The notes: generated by a model from the letters alone, not told the origin. Counted from the first letter of the stretch, positions 1 through 8,397 are shown. The stretch: 64,000 nt of DNA from Chitinophagaceae bacterium UBA1953 (GCA_002336115.1 DDEN01000056.1:425577-489576), one strand, 5' to 3'. Numbers and translations are program-made.

Positions 1-1
1 G

Positions 2-1120
2 CAAAAAAAAATAAACGAAACGCAATTGTCTTTGCTGGCTGTTGGCTGGACAGCTTTTATTATGCTGCCGGTTTATTTTATTATCCGGTATTTTATTTCT
101 GCAATTGATGTGCCATTTGGTAAAGACATGTTTTGCCTGCTGGCTACTGTTTTTCTTGCCGGAAATTTACTCATAGGTTTTTTTATTGCATTGTTTTATG
201 CTAAGATGGATTTCAAGTGGCCAAATATTTTGCTGGTTTCGGTAAATGTGGTGTTGATTTTAATTGTGCCCAACAATTCTATCATCAGCAGTATGTTGGG
301 TGATTCTGATTATGTGAAGCTTTACTTTGCCGGGTTTTTGGCTCAGGGAATATTACTGGCTGGCTTCTTTTTAGTAAAATATTTTAGAAGGAAAGATGTG
401 AAAATTATTTCACCGGAATTATTTGCCCCGTTTATTTCATTTGCTCTGATTGGTGTGGTTACCAATTCTATGACTTACCTTATGTACAGGATTGACTATT
501 TTTTTGTAAATAAATTTTGTTCTCCTGAAGAACTGGGCAACTACATTCAGGCATGTAAGCTGCAGCAGATGTTTTACATTATACCTGCTATTCTGGCATC
601 GGTTGTTTTCCCAATGACAGCATCGGGCAGAAAAGAAGAGATGAATGAAAAAATGCAGTTGCTTTCAAGAGGTTTAATTATTACTTATACATTTATTTGC
701 TTGATACTTGCTGTTTCGGGCTATTGGCTTTTTCCGTTCGTTTTTGGCAATACCTTCAAACAAATGTACCTGCCTTTTGTATTACTTATGCCTGCTGTTC
801 TTGCTTATTCGGTTGTTCATTTACTTGCAGCTTATTACAGCGGCAAAAAAGTACTGAATGTAAATTTCAAGGGAAATATACTTGCACTTACTGTTATTGT
901 TGCCGGAGATATTATATTCATACCTGTACTTGGAATAAACGGAGCTGCAATTGTGAGCAGTATAGGTTACATAACATATATGAGTTACATGATTTTTGCG
1001 CATTCAAAAGAATACAACAGCCATTTCACTGATTTTTTGTTATTCCGGACAAAGGACTGGCAACTACTGTTGAAAGTTGTAGAAGAAAAATTTTCAGCAC
1101 CAAAACAACATGAATCATGA
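2..1120 (+). CDS. Polysaccharide/oligosaccharide flippase, C-terminal part (cut by the window edge)
   Basis: The frame is open to the left edge (first full codon at 2), so this is the last ~373 residues of a longer protein; the first in-frame start-like codon, TTG at 26, is unlikely to be the real start. The visible part is almost entirely hydrophobic, with about ten membrane segments and short basic loops, as in Wzx/PST-type lipid-linked oligosaccharide flippases of the MOP superfamily, which usually have 12-14 segments and about 480 residues. The missing N-terminus would therefore be around 110 residues. The stop overlaps the next gene's start by four bases (ATGA), which implies translational coupling with a glycosyltransferase and supports a role in moving surface glycan precursors across the inner membrane. 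The substrate cannot be told. Confidence 0.85.
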   Translation, partial: QKKINETQLSLLAVGWTAFIMLPVYFIIRYFISAIDVPFGKDMFCLLATVFLAGNLLIGFFIALFYAKMDFKWPNILLVSVNVVLILIVPNNSIISSMLGDSDYVKLYFAGFLAQGILLAGFFLVKYFRRKDVKIISPELFAPFISFALIGVVTNSMTYLMYRIDYFFVNKFCSPEELGNYIQACKLQQMFYIIPAILASVVFPMTASGRKEEMNEKMQLLSRGLIITYTFICLILAVSGYWLFPFVFGNTFKQMYLPFVLLMPAVLAYSVVHLLAAYYSGKKVLNVNFKGNILALTVIVAGDIIFIPVLGINGAAIVSSIGYITYMSYMIFAHSKEYNSHFTDFLLFRTKDWQLLLKVVEEKFSAPKQHES

Positions 1121-2274
1121 AAGTACTCTGGTTGTGCAGTTGGTATCCCAGTTCTGCCGATCCTTATGATGGTGATTTTGTTGAACGGCATGCAAAGTCA
1201 TTGGCAATACACAATCATGTTGATGTAATTCATGTGCTGCAGAATGTTGAGTTGCTAAAAAAGGAAACGTTCAGATGTGAGGTGAAAGATGAACCAAACC
1301 TTCATGTTGAAATATATTATTTGCCTTTTTTGTTTAAGAAAGTCAGGTTGGTGTCTCAGCTTTTATTTAACGTATTGTACAACTATAAGAGCCGCCGCAT
1401 ACTTAAAAAATACATCAACGAAAAAGGGAAGCCGGATATTATACATGTACATGTGCCGGTTAAAGCAGGAGCTATGGCAATGTGGATGAGAAAGAAATGG
1501 AATATTCCATATGTAGTTACTGAGCATAATTCAGGTTATTATGAACATATCCCTGATAATTATTTCGAGCGGAATGTTTATTTCAGATCAGTAACAAAAA
1601 AAACAATCGAAAAAGCAGATGCATGTTCTTCTGTTTCGCTTTGGCTGATTAACAGACTGAATGAACTTTTTGAGTTACATATAAATCAAGTAGTACGTAA
1701 CAGTGTTGATACTTCTCTTTTTTTTCCTGTTGGGTTACCGAATGAAACAAGAAGGTTTATTCATGTTTCAATGATGTATCCTTTGAAAAACGTTGAAGGA
1801 ATTTTAAAATCACTTGCTCAGCTTAGTAAGGTGAATAATAGCTGGCAAATGTTGTTTGTGGGGCCGACTCCCGAAGAGTATAAACAACTATCAGCTTCTC
1901 TTGGGCTTGACAAGCAGGTTCACTGGTCTGGAACTCTTCCTTACACCGAAGTAGCAAAACAAATGCAACGGGCCGATGCACTTGTGCATTTCAGCCATTA
2001 CGAAAACCTTCCTTGTGTTGTAAACGAAGCTTTGTGCTGCGGCATACCTGTAATATCATCTGATGTTGGCGGTATTTCAGAATTAATCAATGAATCAAAT
2101 GGTATTTTGGTTGAAAAAAATAATATACAACAACTTGCTGATGCTTTGAATTTTTTTCTGCAGAATTCTGAACGGTATGATAAAACAAAAATCAGTTCTG
2201 AAGCGACGGCTTTATTCAATTATGCAGCAGTTGGAAACCAGATGGTTCAATTGTACAGGCAGGTGCTGGGCTAA
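1117..2274 (+). CDS. Glycosyltransferase family 4
   Basis: A 385-residue GT-B glycosyltransferase expected to transfer a sugar from a nucleotide donor onto a surface-polysaccharide intermediate in the cytoplasm. The N-terminal Rossmann domain begins MKVLWLCSWYPSS and includes a PDIIHVHVP segment typical of GT4 acceptor domains. The C-terminal donor domain carries the EX7E motif (ENLPCVVNE, about residues 297-305) followed by CCGIPVISSDVGGISE, the usual nucleotide-sugar contact region. Length fits the family. It overlaps the flippase gene by four bases and so belongs to the same operon, most of which lies left of the window. Its stop codon overlaps the convergent acyl-CoA-binding protein gene by four bases. 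Donor and acceptor are unknown. Confidence 0.92.
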   Translation: MKVLWLCSWYPSSADPYDGDFVERHAKSLAIHNHVDVIHVLQNVELLKKETFRCEVKDEPNLHVEIYYLPFLFKKVRLVSQLLFNVLYNYKSRRILKKYINEKGKPDIIHVHVPVKAGAMAMWMRKKWNIPYVVTEHNSGYYEHIPDNYFERNVYFRSVTKKTIEKADACSSVSLWLINRLNELFELHINQVVRNSVDTSLFFPVGLPNETRRFIHVSMMYPLKNVEGILKSLAQLSKVNNSWQMLFVGPTPEEYKQLSASLGLDKQVHWSGTLPYTEVAKQMQRADALVHFSHYENLPCVVNEALCCGIPVISSDVGGISELINESNGILVEKNNIQQLADALNFFLQNSERYDKTKISSEATALFNYAAVGNQMVQLYRQVLG

Positions 2275-2528
2275 CCTTTCAGCTTCTGAACAAGCTCGAT
2301 ATATTGCTGCATTGCTTCATCTTTTGTTTTTCCTTTCAACTCTTCCCAGGCCTGGTATTTAGCTTTTGCCACAAAGTCGAAAGGGTTGGCAGGAGCGTCA
2401 ATATTTATATCGCCCTCTGTTGCTTGTTTGTATAAAGAGTAAAGTTGTAGTAAGGTTTCGTTGCTGGGTTTTTCGCTCAGTGTTTTACTTTCCGCAACCG
2501 CATCTTCAAAAAGTTGTTTAAGTTCCAT
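2271..2528 (-). CDS. Acyl-CoA-binding protein
   Basis: An 85-residue protein that matches the acyl-CoA-binding protein (ACBP) family over its whole length. The ligand-binding signature YSLYKQATEGD is present, followed by PANPFDFVAKAKYQAWEEL in the usual four-helix arrangement. It would bind medium- and long-chain acyl-CoA esters in the cytoplasm and buffer or deliver them. ACBPs are universal in eukaryotes and patchy in bacteria, though not rare in Bacteroidota. It is convergent with the glycosyltransferase, and the two stop codons share the four bases CTAA at 2271-2274, leaving no room for a terminator between them. It probably shares a transcript with the GNAT gene upstream, 37 bp away. Confidence 0.92.
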   Translation of the reverse strand: MELKQLFEDAVAESKTLSEKPSNETLLQLYSLYKQATEGDINIDAPANPFDFVAKAKYQAWEELKGKTKDEAMQQYIELVQKLKG

Positions 2529-2565
2529 TTTTGAAATCTTTTAGCGAAAATAGGGCAAAGTAGTT

Positions 2566-3078
2566 TCAGATTCTTTTTTCCAGTATGGCAAATTCCAGTT
2601 TTTGCAAATGATTACCAGTTAAACCATCTTCAGGAAAATCTTTACGCTTACCTGTATCAACATATCCATGACGTTTATACCAGTCAATCAGTTCATCCCT
2701 TACTGAAATTACACTCATATAAACCATGTTGCAATCAACTTCTTTTGCATGTTCTTCGGCCGCCTGTAATAATAATTTGCCTGTTCCTTTTCCTTGTAAT
2801 CTGGGCGATACACTCAGCATTCCAAGGTATAGCCTGTTGCCATGTTTTTGTAAATTCACTGTACCAACTATCTGGTTGGTTTCATCGGTACATTTTAAAA
2901 TTGTGCTGCCGGGTAAATTCATTGTTTCAATTACATTTTCATCGTTTGTACGCCTGTCGCCACCAATAAGATGTGCTTCCGTCGTCCAGCCTTCTTTTGA
3001 ACTTTCTCCACGGTACGCACTGTTGAGCAAGGCAACTATTTCTTTAACATCGGCTGCCGTTGCTTTTTCAATCTTCAT
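2566..3078 (-). CDS. GNAT family N-acetyltransferase
   Basis: A 170-residue single-domain GNAT acetyltransferase. The acetyl-CoA pyrophosphate loop (motif A) is seen in LSVSPRLQGKGTGKLLLQ, with the Q/RxxGxG/A core as QGKGTG. Motif B follows at WYKRHGYVDTGKR. The N-terminal motif C/D strand (EKATAADVKEIVALLNSAYRG) is also normal. It transfers an acetyl group from acetyl-CoA to an amine whose identity cannot be predicted. The gene sits between the ACBP gene and the amidohydrolase gene, both on the same strand, with short gaps (37 and 25 bp), so the three may be co-transcribed. The ATG at 3078 has no competing start. Confidence 0.88.
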   Translation of the reverse strand: MKIEKATAADVKEIVALLNSAYRGESSKEGWTTEAHLIGGDRRTNDENVIETMNLPGSTILKCTDETNQIVGTVNLQKHGNRLYLGMLSVSPRLQGKGTGKLLLQAAEEHAKEVDCNMVYMSVISVRDELIDWYKRHGYVDTGKRKDFPEDGLTGNHLQKLEFAILEKRI

Positions 3079-3103
3079 ACAATAAATTTTATCTGCTGTA
3101 AAA

Positions 3104-4555
3104 TTAATCTCTGTAGTTTAATGCAGGTTTTCTGTCGCCAAGCAATGCTTTGTATTGATAATCGCCGAGCATTTGTTTAAATTCTGCTTTTGCTTTTTCA
3201 ATTAATTCAGGGTGAAGAAATAAATCAACCGCAGTCATTGCCATTGTTTTTGCAGAAACAATCATGCCTTTAGTTCCAATTTCGGTTCCGCCACAGGCAA
3301 TAGCCTGCCAACTATGGGCTGGTGTGCCCGAAACCCAGGTTGCAGTGCGTAATCCAACAGTTGGCACTGCATAACTCACATCACCAACATCTGTACTGCC
3401 GCCACCGGCATCCATTTCAATTTTAAGCGGTTTAATAATGCCTGCATTAGAGATGGGAGGGGCTGTGAATGTAAATGTTGATTGAATTTTTTTCGCAAAC
3501 TCAACTTCTTCAGGAGTATAAATAACACCACCTGTTTTTTCGAGATTTTTTTGCATTACTTCTGCAAGTGTTTTGTTAAGTAACAGATCATGGGTGCCTC
3601 CAATCATTTCATATTCCATTTTTGTATCTGTTCCAAGCGCTGCGCCATTGGCTGCGTTTACCACACGCTGAAAAATGCTTTGTACAACATCTCTTTTTGG
3701 ATGACGCACATAGTAATACACTTCAGCAAAATCAGGAACAACATTTGGAGCTTTACCTCCATTTGTAATAACATAGTGAATGCGTGTTTCCTGCGGAATA
3801 TGTTCACGCATCATATTTACCATATTATCCATTGCTTCAACTCCATCCAAAGCCGAACGGCCACGTTCAGGCGAAGCGGCTGCATGTGCAGCTATACCAT
3901 AAAAACGAAATTTAGCCGACATATTTGCCAATGCGCTTGTCATGGTAACGCCGTTATCGTTTCCCGGATGCCAGTGTATTGCTACATCCACATCCTTAAA
4001 CAAACCTGCTCTTACTAAATACACTTTACCACTTCCGCCTTCTTCTGCCGGGCAGCCAAAAACTTTAATTGTTCCTGTTATTTTCTTTTCTTCAATTAAT
4101 TTTTTGATGGCAATACCAGAAGCAACCGAAGCAACACCAAATAAATGATGGCCACAGGCATGCCCTGCATCTTTCCCGGCAGTTGTTTTTACAGGTGCGT
4201 TTGTTTGCGACAGACCCGGCAGTGCATCAAACTCAGCAAGAATTGCAATTACCGGCTTACCGCTGCCGTAAGTTGCAACAAAAGCAGTTGGAATACCTGC
4301 TACACCTGCTTCAACTGTAAACCCGTTATCCTGTAAATCTTTTTGCAATAAAGCACTGCTCTTTGTTTCCTTGTACCCAACTTCTGCAAAATCCCATATC
4401 TGCAGAGCCATGTTTTTATAATGGTCATAGCCCGATTGAATCTCAGCAGATGCCTGCGTTTTTAACTGGTCATCTTTTGTAACCGGCGGCTTTTTTTGTG
4501 CAAATAAGTTGAGAGATAATAATAAAAGGGTAATAAACAGCAGTTTGCTTCTCAT
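3104..4555 (-). CDS. Exported M20-family amidohydrolase (AbgB-like)
   Basis: A 483-residue zinc amidohydrolase of the M20 dipeptidase/aminoacylase family, most like the AbgB/p-aminobenzoyl-glutamate hydrolase branch. It starts with a Sec signal peptide (MRSKLLFITLLLLSLNLFAQ). Catalytic-domain motifs follow in order: AEFDALPGLSQ, the metal-binding GHACGHHLFG, and PAEEGGSGK with the general-base glutamates. The lid/dimerisation domain includes GIAAHAAASPERGRSALD. The last metal-ligand region is around GTPAHSWQAIACGGT. It hydrolyses an amide bond of an N-acylated or N-aroyl amino acid, probably in the periplasm, which is unusual for AbgB itself. The exact substrate is not predictable. Confidence 0.88.
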   Translation of the reverse strand: MRSKLLFITLLLLSLNLFAQKKPPVTKDDQLKTQASAEIQSGYDHYKNMALQIWDFAEVGYKETKSSALLQKDLQDNGFTVEAGVAGIPTAFVATYGSGKPVIAILAEFDALPGLSQTNAPVKTTAGKDAGHACGHHLFGVASVASGIAIKKLIEEKKITGTIKVFGCPAEEGGSGKVYLVRAGLFKDVDVAIHWHPGNDNGVTMTSALANMSAKFRFYGIAAHAAASPERGRSALDGVEAMDNMVNMMREHIPQETRIHYVITNGGKAPNVVPDFAEVYYYVRHPKRDVVQSIFQRVVNAANGAALGTDTKMEYEMIGGTHDLLLNKTLAEVMQKNLEKTGGVIYTPEEVEFAKKIQSTFTFTAPPISNAGIIKPLKIEMDAGGGSTDVGDVSYAVPTVGLRTATWVSGTPAHSWQAIACGGTEIGTKGMIVSAKTMAMTAVDLFLHPELIEKAKAEFKQMLGDYQYKALLGDRKPALNYRD

Positions 4556-4653
4556 GTTCGTGATTTTTTGAAAAAGTGGAAGTTAAGAAGCAAAAACTAA
4601 AAAACAGCAATAAATTGCAGATTTACAGGAATGGTATTGCCGAAAAATGTAGT

Positions 4654-4986
4654 TCAGCTCATTAAATCATGCATTCCTTTAAATACACAAACAATACCGA
4701 TAATAGTAAGACCGTACAGTGCAAAATCGAAACCGGTATTGCTATTGAAAAAGAATAATGTAACAAAACATCCAAGTGACAGGAGTGTTATTCCAATGCC
4801 ACAAAAAATAAAGGCACTGTTTCTTTTCTTCTCAAGAAGTTGTTTCCATTTCTGAACAGCTTCCTGTATCAGATATTCCGGTACACCTGTTTGTTGAAAA
4901 CGGAGGGAAATTTCGTCAATGGTAAGTCCTTGCTTTTTCCACGACAGTAATTGAGCATAGTAATCCTGAAAATTGGTTGGCTGCAT
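4654..4986 (-). CDS. Small two-helix membrane protein, unknown function
   Basis: A 110-residue protein I do not recognise. Residues 1-45 are soluble and look like a small helical domain (DYYAQLLSWKKQGLTIDEIS, then VPEYLIQEAVQKWKQ), resembling a UBA-like or short HTH-like fold. Two hydrophobic segments follow (IFCGIGITLLSLGCFVTLFFF and FALYGLTIIGIVCVFKG), consistent with a hairpin in the inner membrane. The ATG at 4986 was chosen because the frame's only farther start is a TTG at 5067 that would add a low-complexity basic extension. A strong terminator-like hairpin at 5091-5138 separates it from the gene upstream on the same strand, so it is probably transcribed alone. Confidence 0.65.
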   Translation of the reverse strand: MQPTNFQDYYAQLLSWKKQGLTIDEISLRFQQTGVPEYLIQEAVQKWKQLLEKKRNSAFIFCGIGITLLSLGCFVTLFFFNSNTGFDFALYGLTIIGIVCVFKGMHDLMS

Positions 4987-5090
4987 GGCAGGTTTCGTTT
5001 GCAGAAAATTAGTTTTTTTCCGGGAGGTATCAAAGGTTTTATGAATGAAATTTGTCTTTTTCGGCAAACAGCAAAAGTACTAATGGCATA

Positions 5091-5138
5091 ATAAACAAAC
5101 AGTGAGCCTTTAAAACAAAGGGCTCACTGTTTGTTTAT
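5091..5138 (-). terminator. Strong hairpin terminator after the three-repeat lipoprotein gene
   Basis: The 18-bp arms at 5091-5108 (ATAAACAAACAGTGAGCC) and 5121-5138 are perfect reverse complements around a 12-base loop, and the A/T-rich ends supply a U-tract on either strand. It lies 23 bp downstream of the stop codon of the minus-strand lipoprotein gene. Confidence 0.85.
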
Positions 5139-5160
5139 AAGAAAAGAGGTTGCAGTCTGA

Positions 5161-6666
5161 TTAGTTTTCAACAGGCACATCAAATACACCTTCAGTAACA
5201 GTTACGTTTGAGCCCCCAAGTAATGGAGCAAGTTTGCCGCTGAAAGTGCCCTTAATTCTTGTTGAAGTAGCACTGGTAACAACAATTGTAAATGCAGGAT
5301 TGGTTGTGCCAGTTGCATTACTCATTGTCTGGAAACTTTCGGTAACATCTTTTACATATTGTATAACTATTATATAGCCTGAAAGACCAGTTGCACCTTT
5401 CTCAGTATAAGTCCCATTTCCTATAGCAGAACCCGTGAAATATTGTATGTTGATCGAAAAACTCTGATCATCACCATTGGTAGGTATATAGTCGCCGGAA
5501 ATGTCTAACAAATTAGTGGCAGGTGTTACAAGCGTATTTTTTGTCATGGCGCTTGCGTTTTCAGAAAAATCGATCAATGTGCCGTCAATTTTGCATTTAA
5601 AAATTCCGGCTCCCGCTGGCGCTGCGGCAACGGTTACAGAAAAGCTGCAGCCATTTCCGTTTAGAATGAAACTATTTGATCCTTCTGCGGAGGGTGTTCC
5701 GGTTCCGTTTAGAATAACTTCCTGGGCTCCGGTTGAAGTAAAGGTTCCTGATGCCGAAAAGCTGATGCCGTTCACTGTATTTGTACTGATGCTGTATGCT
5801 CCTATAGCTGTAACATTTACCTGAATTGAAACGGTGTTTGACCCGGTAAGGGCAGATGATGCAGTGTAGGTTCCGTTAACAACAGCATTGGTACAATTTC
5901 CTGTACCCCCGGTAAACGTATAAGTTGCCGGGCCTGAAACGGTTACTGTAAATGTACAGGTTGAACTTCCTGTTTTAACTGTGAACAGCAGGTCGCCGGT
6001 TGCTTTAGGAGTTCCATTTCCTTTTAATATAACCTGTTGTGTTCCTGTACTGCTAAAAATGCCGCTTGCTGAAAAACTGAAACCGGAAATGGTATCTGTT
6101 TTAATAGTATAAGTGCCTGCCGTTGTAACATTTACGTTTACAGTAACAGTATTGGAACTGTTAACAACAAGGTCTTTACCATAAGAACCGTTTACAATAA
6201 AGCTGCTGCATGTTGAAGGATTGCCCGATAATGTATAAACCGCTGGCTCAGGTGCTTTGTCGAGTACCGTAATACTGAAGCTGCAACCGGGTATATTATT
6301 CCCGGCACTTAAGGTAAAATCGTCGGTGCCGGAAACCAAAGGTGTTCCCTGGGATGTTAACTCAATGCTTTGAACACCTGTTGAAGAAAATGTGCCTGTA
6401 CCGGCAAAATAATATCCGTTGACAGTATCGGTAGTAATCTTGTATGATCCTTTTACAGCAACATCCACATCAATTGTAACAGTATTGGAAGAGGTTAACA
6501 TTACACCTTTTACAAAGATTCCTGCAACCGTTGCAGAGGTACACATATCCGGTGCCCCGCCAAAAGTAAATGTGCTGGTTGTTTTGCCAGAAGTTTCATA
6601 AGATTTTTCCTTACCACACGAAAGAAGAAGTGTAAGTATGCAGAACGTAAGAATCGTTTTATTCAT
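5161..6666 (-). CDS. Lipoprotein with three ~105-residue Cys-pair repeats
   Basis: A 501-residue surface or outer-membrane lipoprotein of unknown function. The signal peptide ends in the lipobox LLSC with Cys17 as the lipidation site. Residues about 32-134, 143-243 and 249-346 are three tandem beta-rich Ig-like repeats. Each opens with a TFTGG/TYTLSG-like strand, contains SNTVTVNVNV-type and STGTQ-type strands, and has one cysteine near each end (42/128, 153/237, 258/340), probably a disulfide pair. The last ~150 residues are a separate domain beginning FKCKIDGTLIDFSENAS, resembling small beta domains common at the ends of Bacteroidota lipoproteins. It is monocistronic, with a TACATTTG -7 element upstream and a strong terminator downstream. 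Confidence 0.8.
   Translation of the reverse strand: MNKTILTFCILTLLLSCGKEKSYETSGKTTSTFTFGGAPDMCTSATVAGIFVKGVMLTSSNTVTIDVDVAVKGSYKITTDTVNGYYFAGTGTFSSTGVQSIELTSQGTPLVSGTDDFTLSAGNNIPGCSFSITVLDKAPEPAVYTLSGNPSTCSSFIVNGSYGKDLVVNSSNTVTVNVNVTTAGTYTIKTDTISGFSFSASGIFSSTGTQQVILKGNGTPKATGDLLFTVKTGSSTCTFTVTVSGPATYTFTGGTGNCTNAVVNGTYTASSALTGSNTVSIQVNVTAIGAYSISTNTVNGISFSASGTFTSTGAQEVILNGTGTPSAEGSNSFILNGNGCSFSVTVAAAPAGAGIFKCKIDGTLIDFSENASAMTKNTLVTPATNLLDISGDYIPTNGDDQSFSINIQYFTGSAIGNGTYTEKGATGLSGYIIVIQYVKDVTESFQTMSNATGTTNPAFTIVVTSATSTRIKGTFSGKLAPLLGGSNVTVTEGVFDVPVEN
5626..6573 (-). repeat. Three in-frame ~310-bp coding repeats
   Basis: These encode the three Ig-like modules of the lipoprotein. They are clearly homologous at protein level but have diverged in nucleotide sequence, so they look like an old internal duplication rather than a recent expansion. 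Boundaries are approximate. Confidence 0.7.
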
Positions 6667-6703
6667 GGTTGCTTGTTCTTTTAAATTTCAAAAAGTTGCT
6701 TTA

Positions 6704-6711
6704 CAAATGTA
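6704..6711 (-). promoter_or_regulatory. -7 element (TACATTTG) for the three-repeat lipoprotein gene
   Basis: The plus strand reads CAAATGTA, a perfect minus-strand TAnnTTTG, 38 bp upstream of the ATG at 6666. About 29 bp farther upstream, 6731-6743 has a TCTAAAAAAGTGA core that weakly resembles the palindromes at 23.3, 30.8 and 34.6 kb. Confidence 0.6.
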
Positions 6712-6844
6712 GGTATTCGCTTCAGCTCTGTCTAAAAAAGTGAATAATTTTTAATAAAGGGTTCTGATAATCATCACCCGGCAGTTTGACGTGGCTCATT
6801 GCAGGAAAGCCTTTTGTTTTTTTGATTTGTGTAAATCCATTGTT

Positions 6845-7231
6845 ATGAACAGGCTGCTGATGATACTTGCCGCATTCATCGTTATTACTGCTGTGCCTTG
6901 CGGACTAATGATGATGATTAAGCCGGATGGAAGTTTACTTGGGCTTGATATTAACCTTGTTAACCATTCTTTTCTTCGTAATTTTTTTATACCCGGTTTT
7001 GCACTTGCACTTTTTGCAGGCGGAATAAATTTGACAGCCTTTCTGAAAATATGGAAGAAGCAGAAGAATGCGTTGCTTTGGAGTATAGCCGGAGGTTTAA
7101 CGATGATAGTTTTTGAAGTGGTGCAGATTGCAGTAATACAAACTTTTTCGTGGCTGCAACTGGTTTATCTGCTCTGCGGATTTTTTATGGTGCTCATAGC
7201 ATTACAGTTAAAACACAAAGAACTGATTTAA
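6845..7231 (+). CDS. Four-helix integral membrane protein, unknown function
   Basis: A 128-residue protein with four predicted membrane segments (about residues 5-25, 43-60, 72-92 and 98-118). A short loop after the first segment holds a MIKPDGSLLGLD motif. I do not assign a family with confidence; small four-helix proteins of this type are widespread in Bacteroidota. The ATG at 6845 was preferred over a GTG at 6791 because it places the first hydrophobic segment right at the N-terminus. It is convergent with the HigA-like gene, nine bases away. Confidence 0.6.
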   Translation: MNRLLMILAAFIVITAVPCGLMMMIKPDGSLLGLDINLVNHSFLRNFFIPGFALALFAGGINLTAFLKIWKKQKNALLWSIAGGLTMIVFEVVQIAVIQTFSWLQLVYLLCGFFMVLIALQLKHKELI

Positions 7232-7240
7232 GTTGAAATT

Positions 7241-7612
7241 TTACGATTGCAGCTTGTATTCTTTTGTAAGTGCATCTGCTGGGATGCGGAGTAATTTGCT
7301 GAATTTGCGGATCATTGTAAGTGAAAGCGGTTGCTTGTAGTTTAATACTTTACTTACAGTTCCTTTATCGCCGTATTCTTTTGCCAGATCGCTTGCAGTA
7401 TAACCAAAATCTTCCATTCTTATTTTTATCATTTCAATGGGATCAACCGGCGGAACACTCCATTGCTTTTCTTCGTATTGATTGATAAGAAAAGCCAGAA
7501 GCAGTTTTTCTTTGTGTTCTTCAGAAGCTTTTTTTGCTTCATGAATTTGCTCAAAACGTTCAACAGCTTTGCTGTAATCGGCTTTTGATTCTATGAGAAA
7601 CCATTGTAGCAT
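7241..7612 (-). CDS. HigA-family antitoxin / XRE regulator without an adjacent toxin
   Basis: A 123-residue protein whose architecture is that of HigA antitoxins. The N-terminal helical part (SKADYSKAVERFEQI) is followed by the family's acidic linker NQYEEKQWSVPPVDPIEMIK, and then a C-terminal XRE helix-turn-helix (YTASDLAKEYGDKGTVSKVL, with LSLTMIRKFSKLLRIPADAL). HigA normally neutralises the HigB ribosome-dependent mRNA interferase and represses its own operon. HigB is normally encoded just upstream, but the 200 bp upstream here hold no toxin-like frame on this strand. It may be a solitary regulator or the remnant of a lost toxin-antitoxin pair. Confidence 0.8.
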   Translation of the reverse strand: MLQWFLIESKADYSKAVERFEQIHEAKKASEEHKEKLLLAFLINQYEEKQWSVPPVDPIEMIKIRMEDFGYTASDLAKEYGDKGTVSKVLNYKQPLSLTMIRKFSKLLRIPADALTKEYKLQS

Positions 7613-7812
7613 GTATAATTTTTTAAAGTTATTGATTCTTATCTATTTATTATTACTGATAAAAAAAACGAAAGAATTCCATATTGTAAATAGATTTTTT
7701 TACTTAACAACTTTTCAAATAATGAAGTCAATACAGTTATGTGAAGGCAAATTTAACTGAGTTGGGTTATCCACATCCTGTGCATTTTTGTCGCTAAAGA
7801 AATTAGTATGTA

Positions 7813-8397
7813 ATGGTAATTTTACACATGCAATCAAAATTTGATATAGAAGTAGTTCGAGAGAAATATGAACATTACTTGAAAAAGGCCTCTGCTTTAG
7901 GTACAAATTATTTGCCTTATTATGAAATACAACAATGGGATAAGGTACTTGATCCAATCGCAAAACGTATTTATGAGGATATAAGGTATTTTGGTATTCC
8001 TTTGTATCCGATATTTCCCATTTCTGGAACTTCTTATCTCCATTTTGCTAACCCATTCAATAAGATTGGAATTGAAATAAAGTATAAAAATTCAAGCCAA
8101 AAAATTATTGATAGAAAAATTAAACTGTTAGAAAGTCAAGGTTGGATAGTTTATACAATCAACAGCACAAATACATACCATACCTTTTCTGAGTTTTGTT
8201 CTTTTAAAATTAACGAAGAGTTTTTTGAAGATATGGATATGGAAGGTCAGTTGTCATTTCTTGAAGAAAATAAATACGAAAACTCAAGTTGCTTATTACT
8301 TTTTATTAAAAACAAGCATTTTAAGAATTATAGTATAACAAAACCTATTGATGAAATCGAATCTCTTTTAAAATCTTATATAGTTAGATTTGATTGA
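7813..8397 (+). CDS. PD-(D/E)XK (DUF559/Vsr-like) protein with an altered active site
   Basis: A 194-residue AT-rich gene. Residues about 58-118 follow the pattern of DUF559/Vsr-type PD-(D/E)XK nucleases: a GIPLYPIFPI strand, then LHFANP, then IGIEIKYK with the E-x-K pair Glu88/Lys90, then DRKIKLLESQGWIVYTI. In the family the strand before the E-x-K normally reads DFANP or DFADP. Here the catalytic aspartate position is His77, so nuclease activity is doubtful. The C-terminal ~75 residues are unrelated and rich in Phe, Glu and Asn. ATG codons at 7813 and 7828 are both possible. Its codon use is more AT-rich than its neighbours, consistent with horizontal acquisition. The family match is by eye only. 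Confidence 0.55.
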   Translation: MVILHMQSKFDIEVVREKYEHYLKKASALGTNYLPYYEIQQWDKVLDPIAKRIYEDIRYFGIPLYPIFPISGTSYLHFANPFNKIGIEIKYKNSSQKIIDRKIKLLESQGWIVYTINSTNTYHTFSEFCSFKINEEFFEDMDMEGQLSFLEENKYENSSCLLLFIKNKHFKNYSITKPIDEIESLLKSYIVRFD

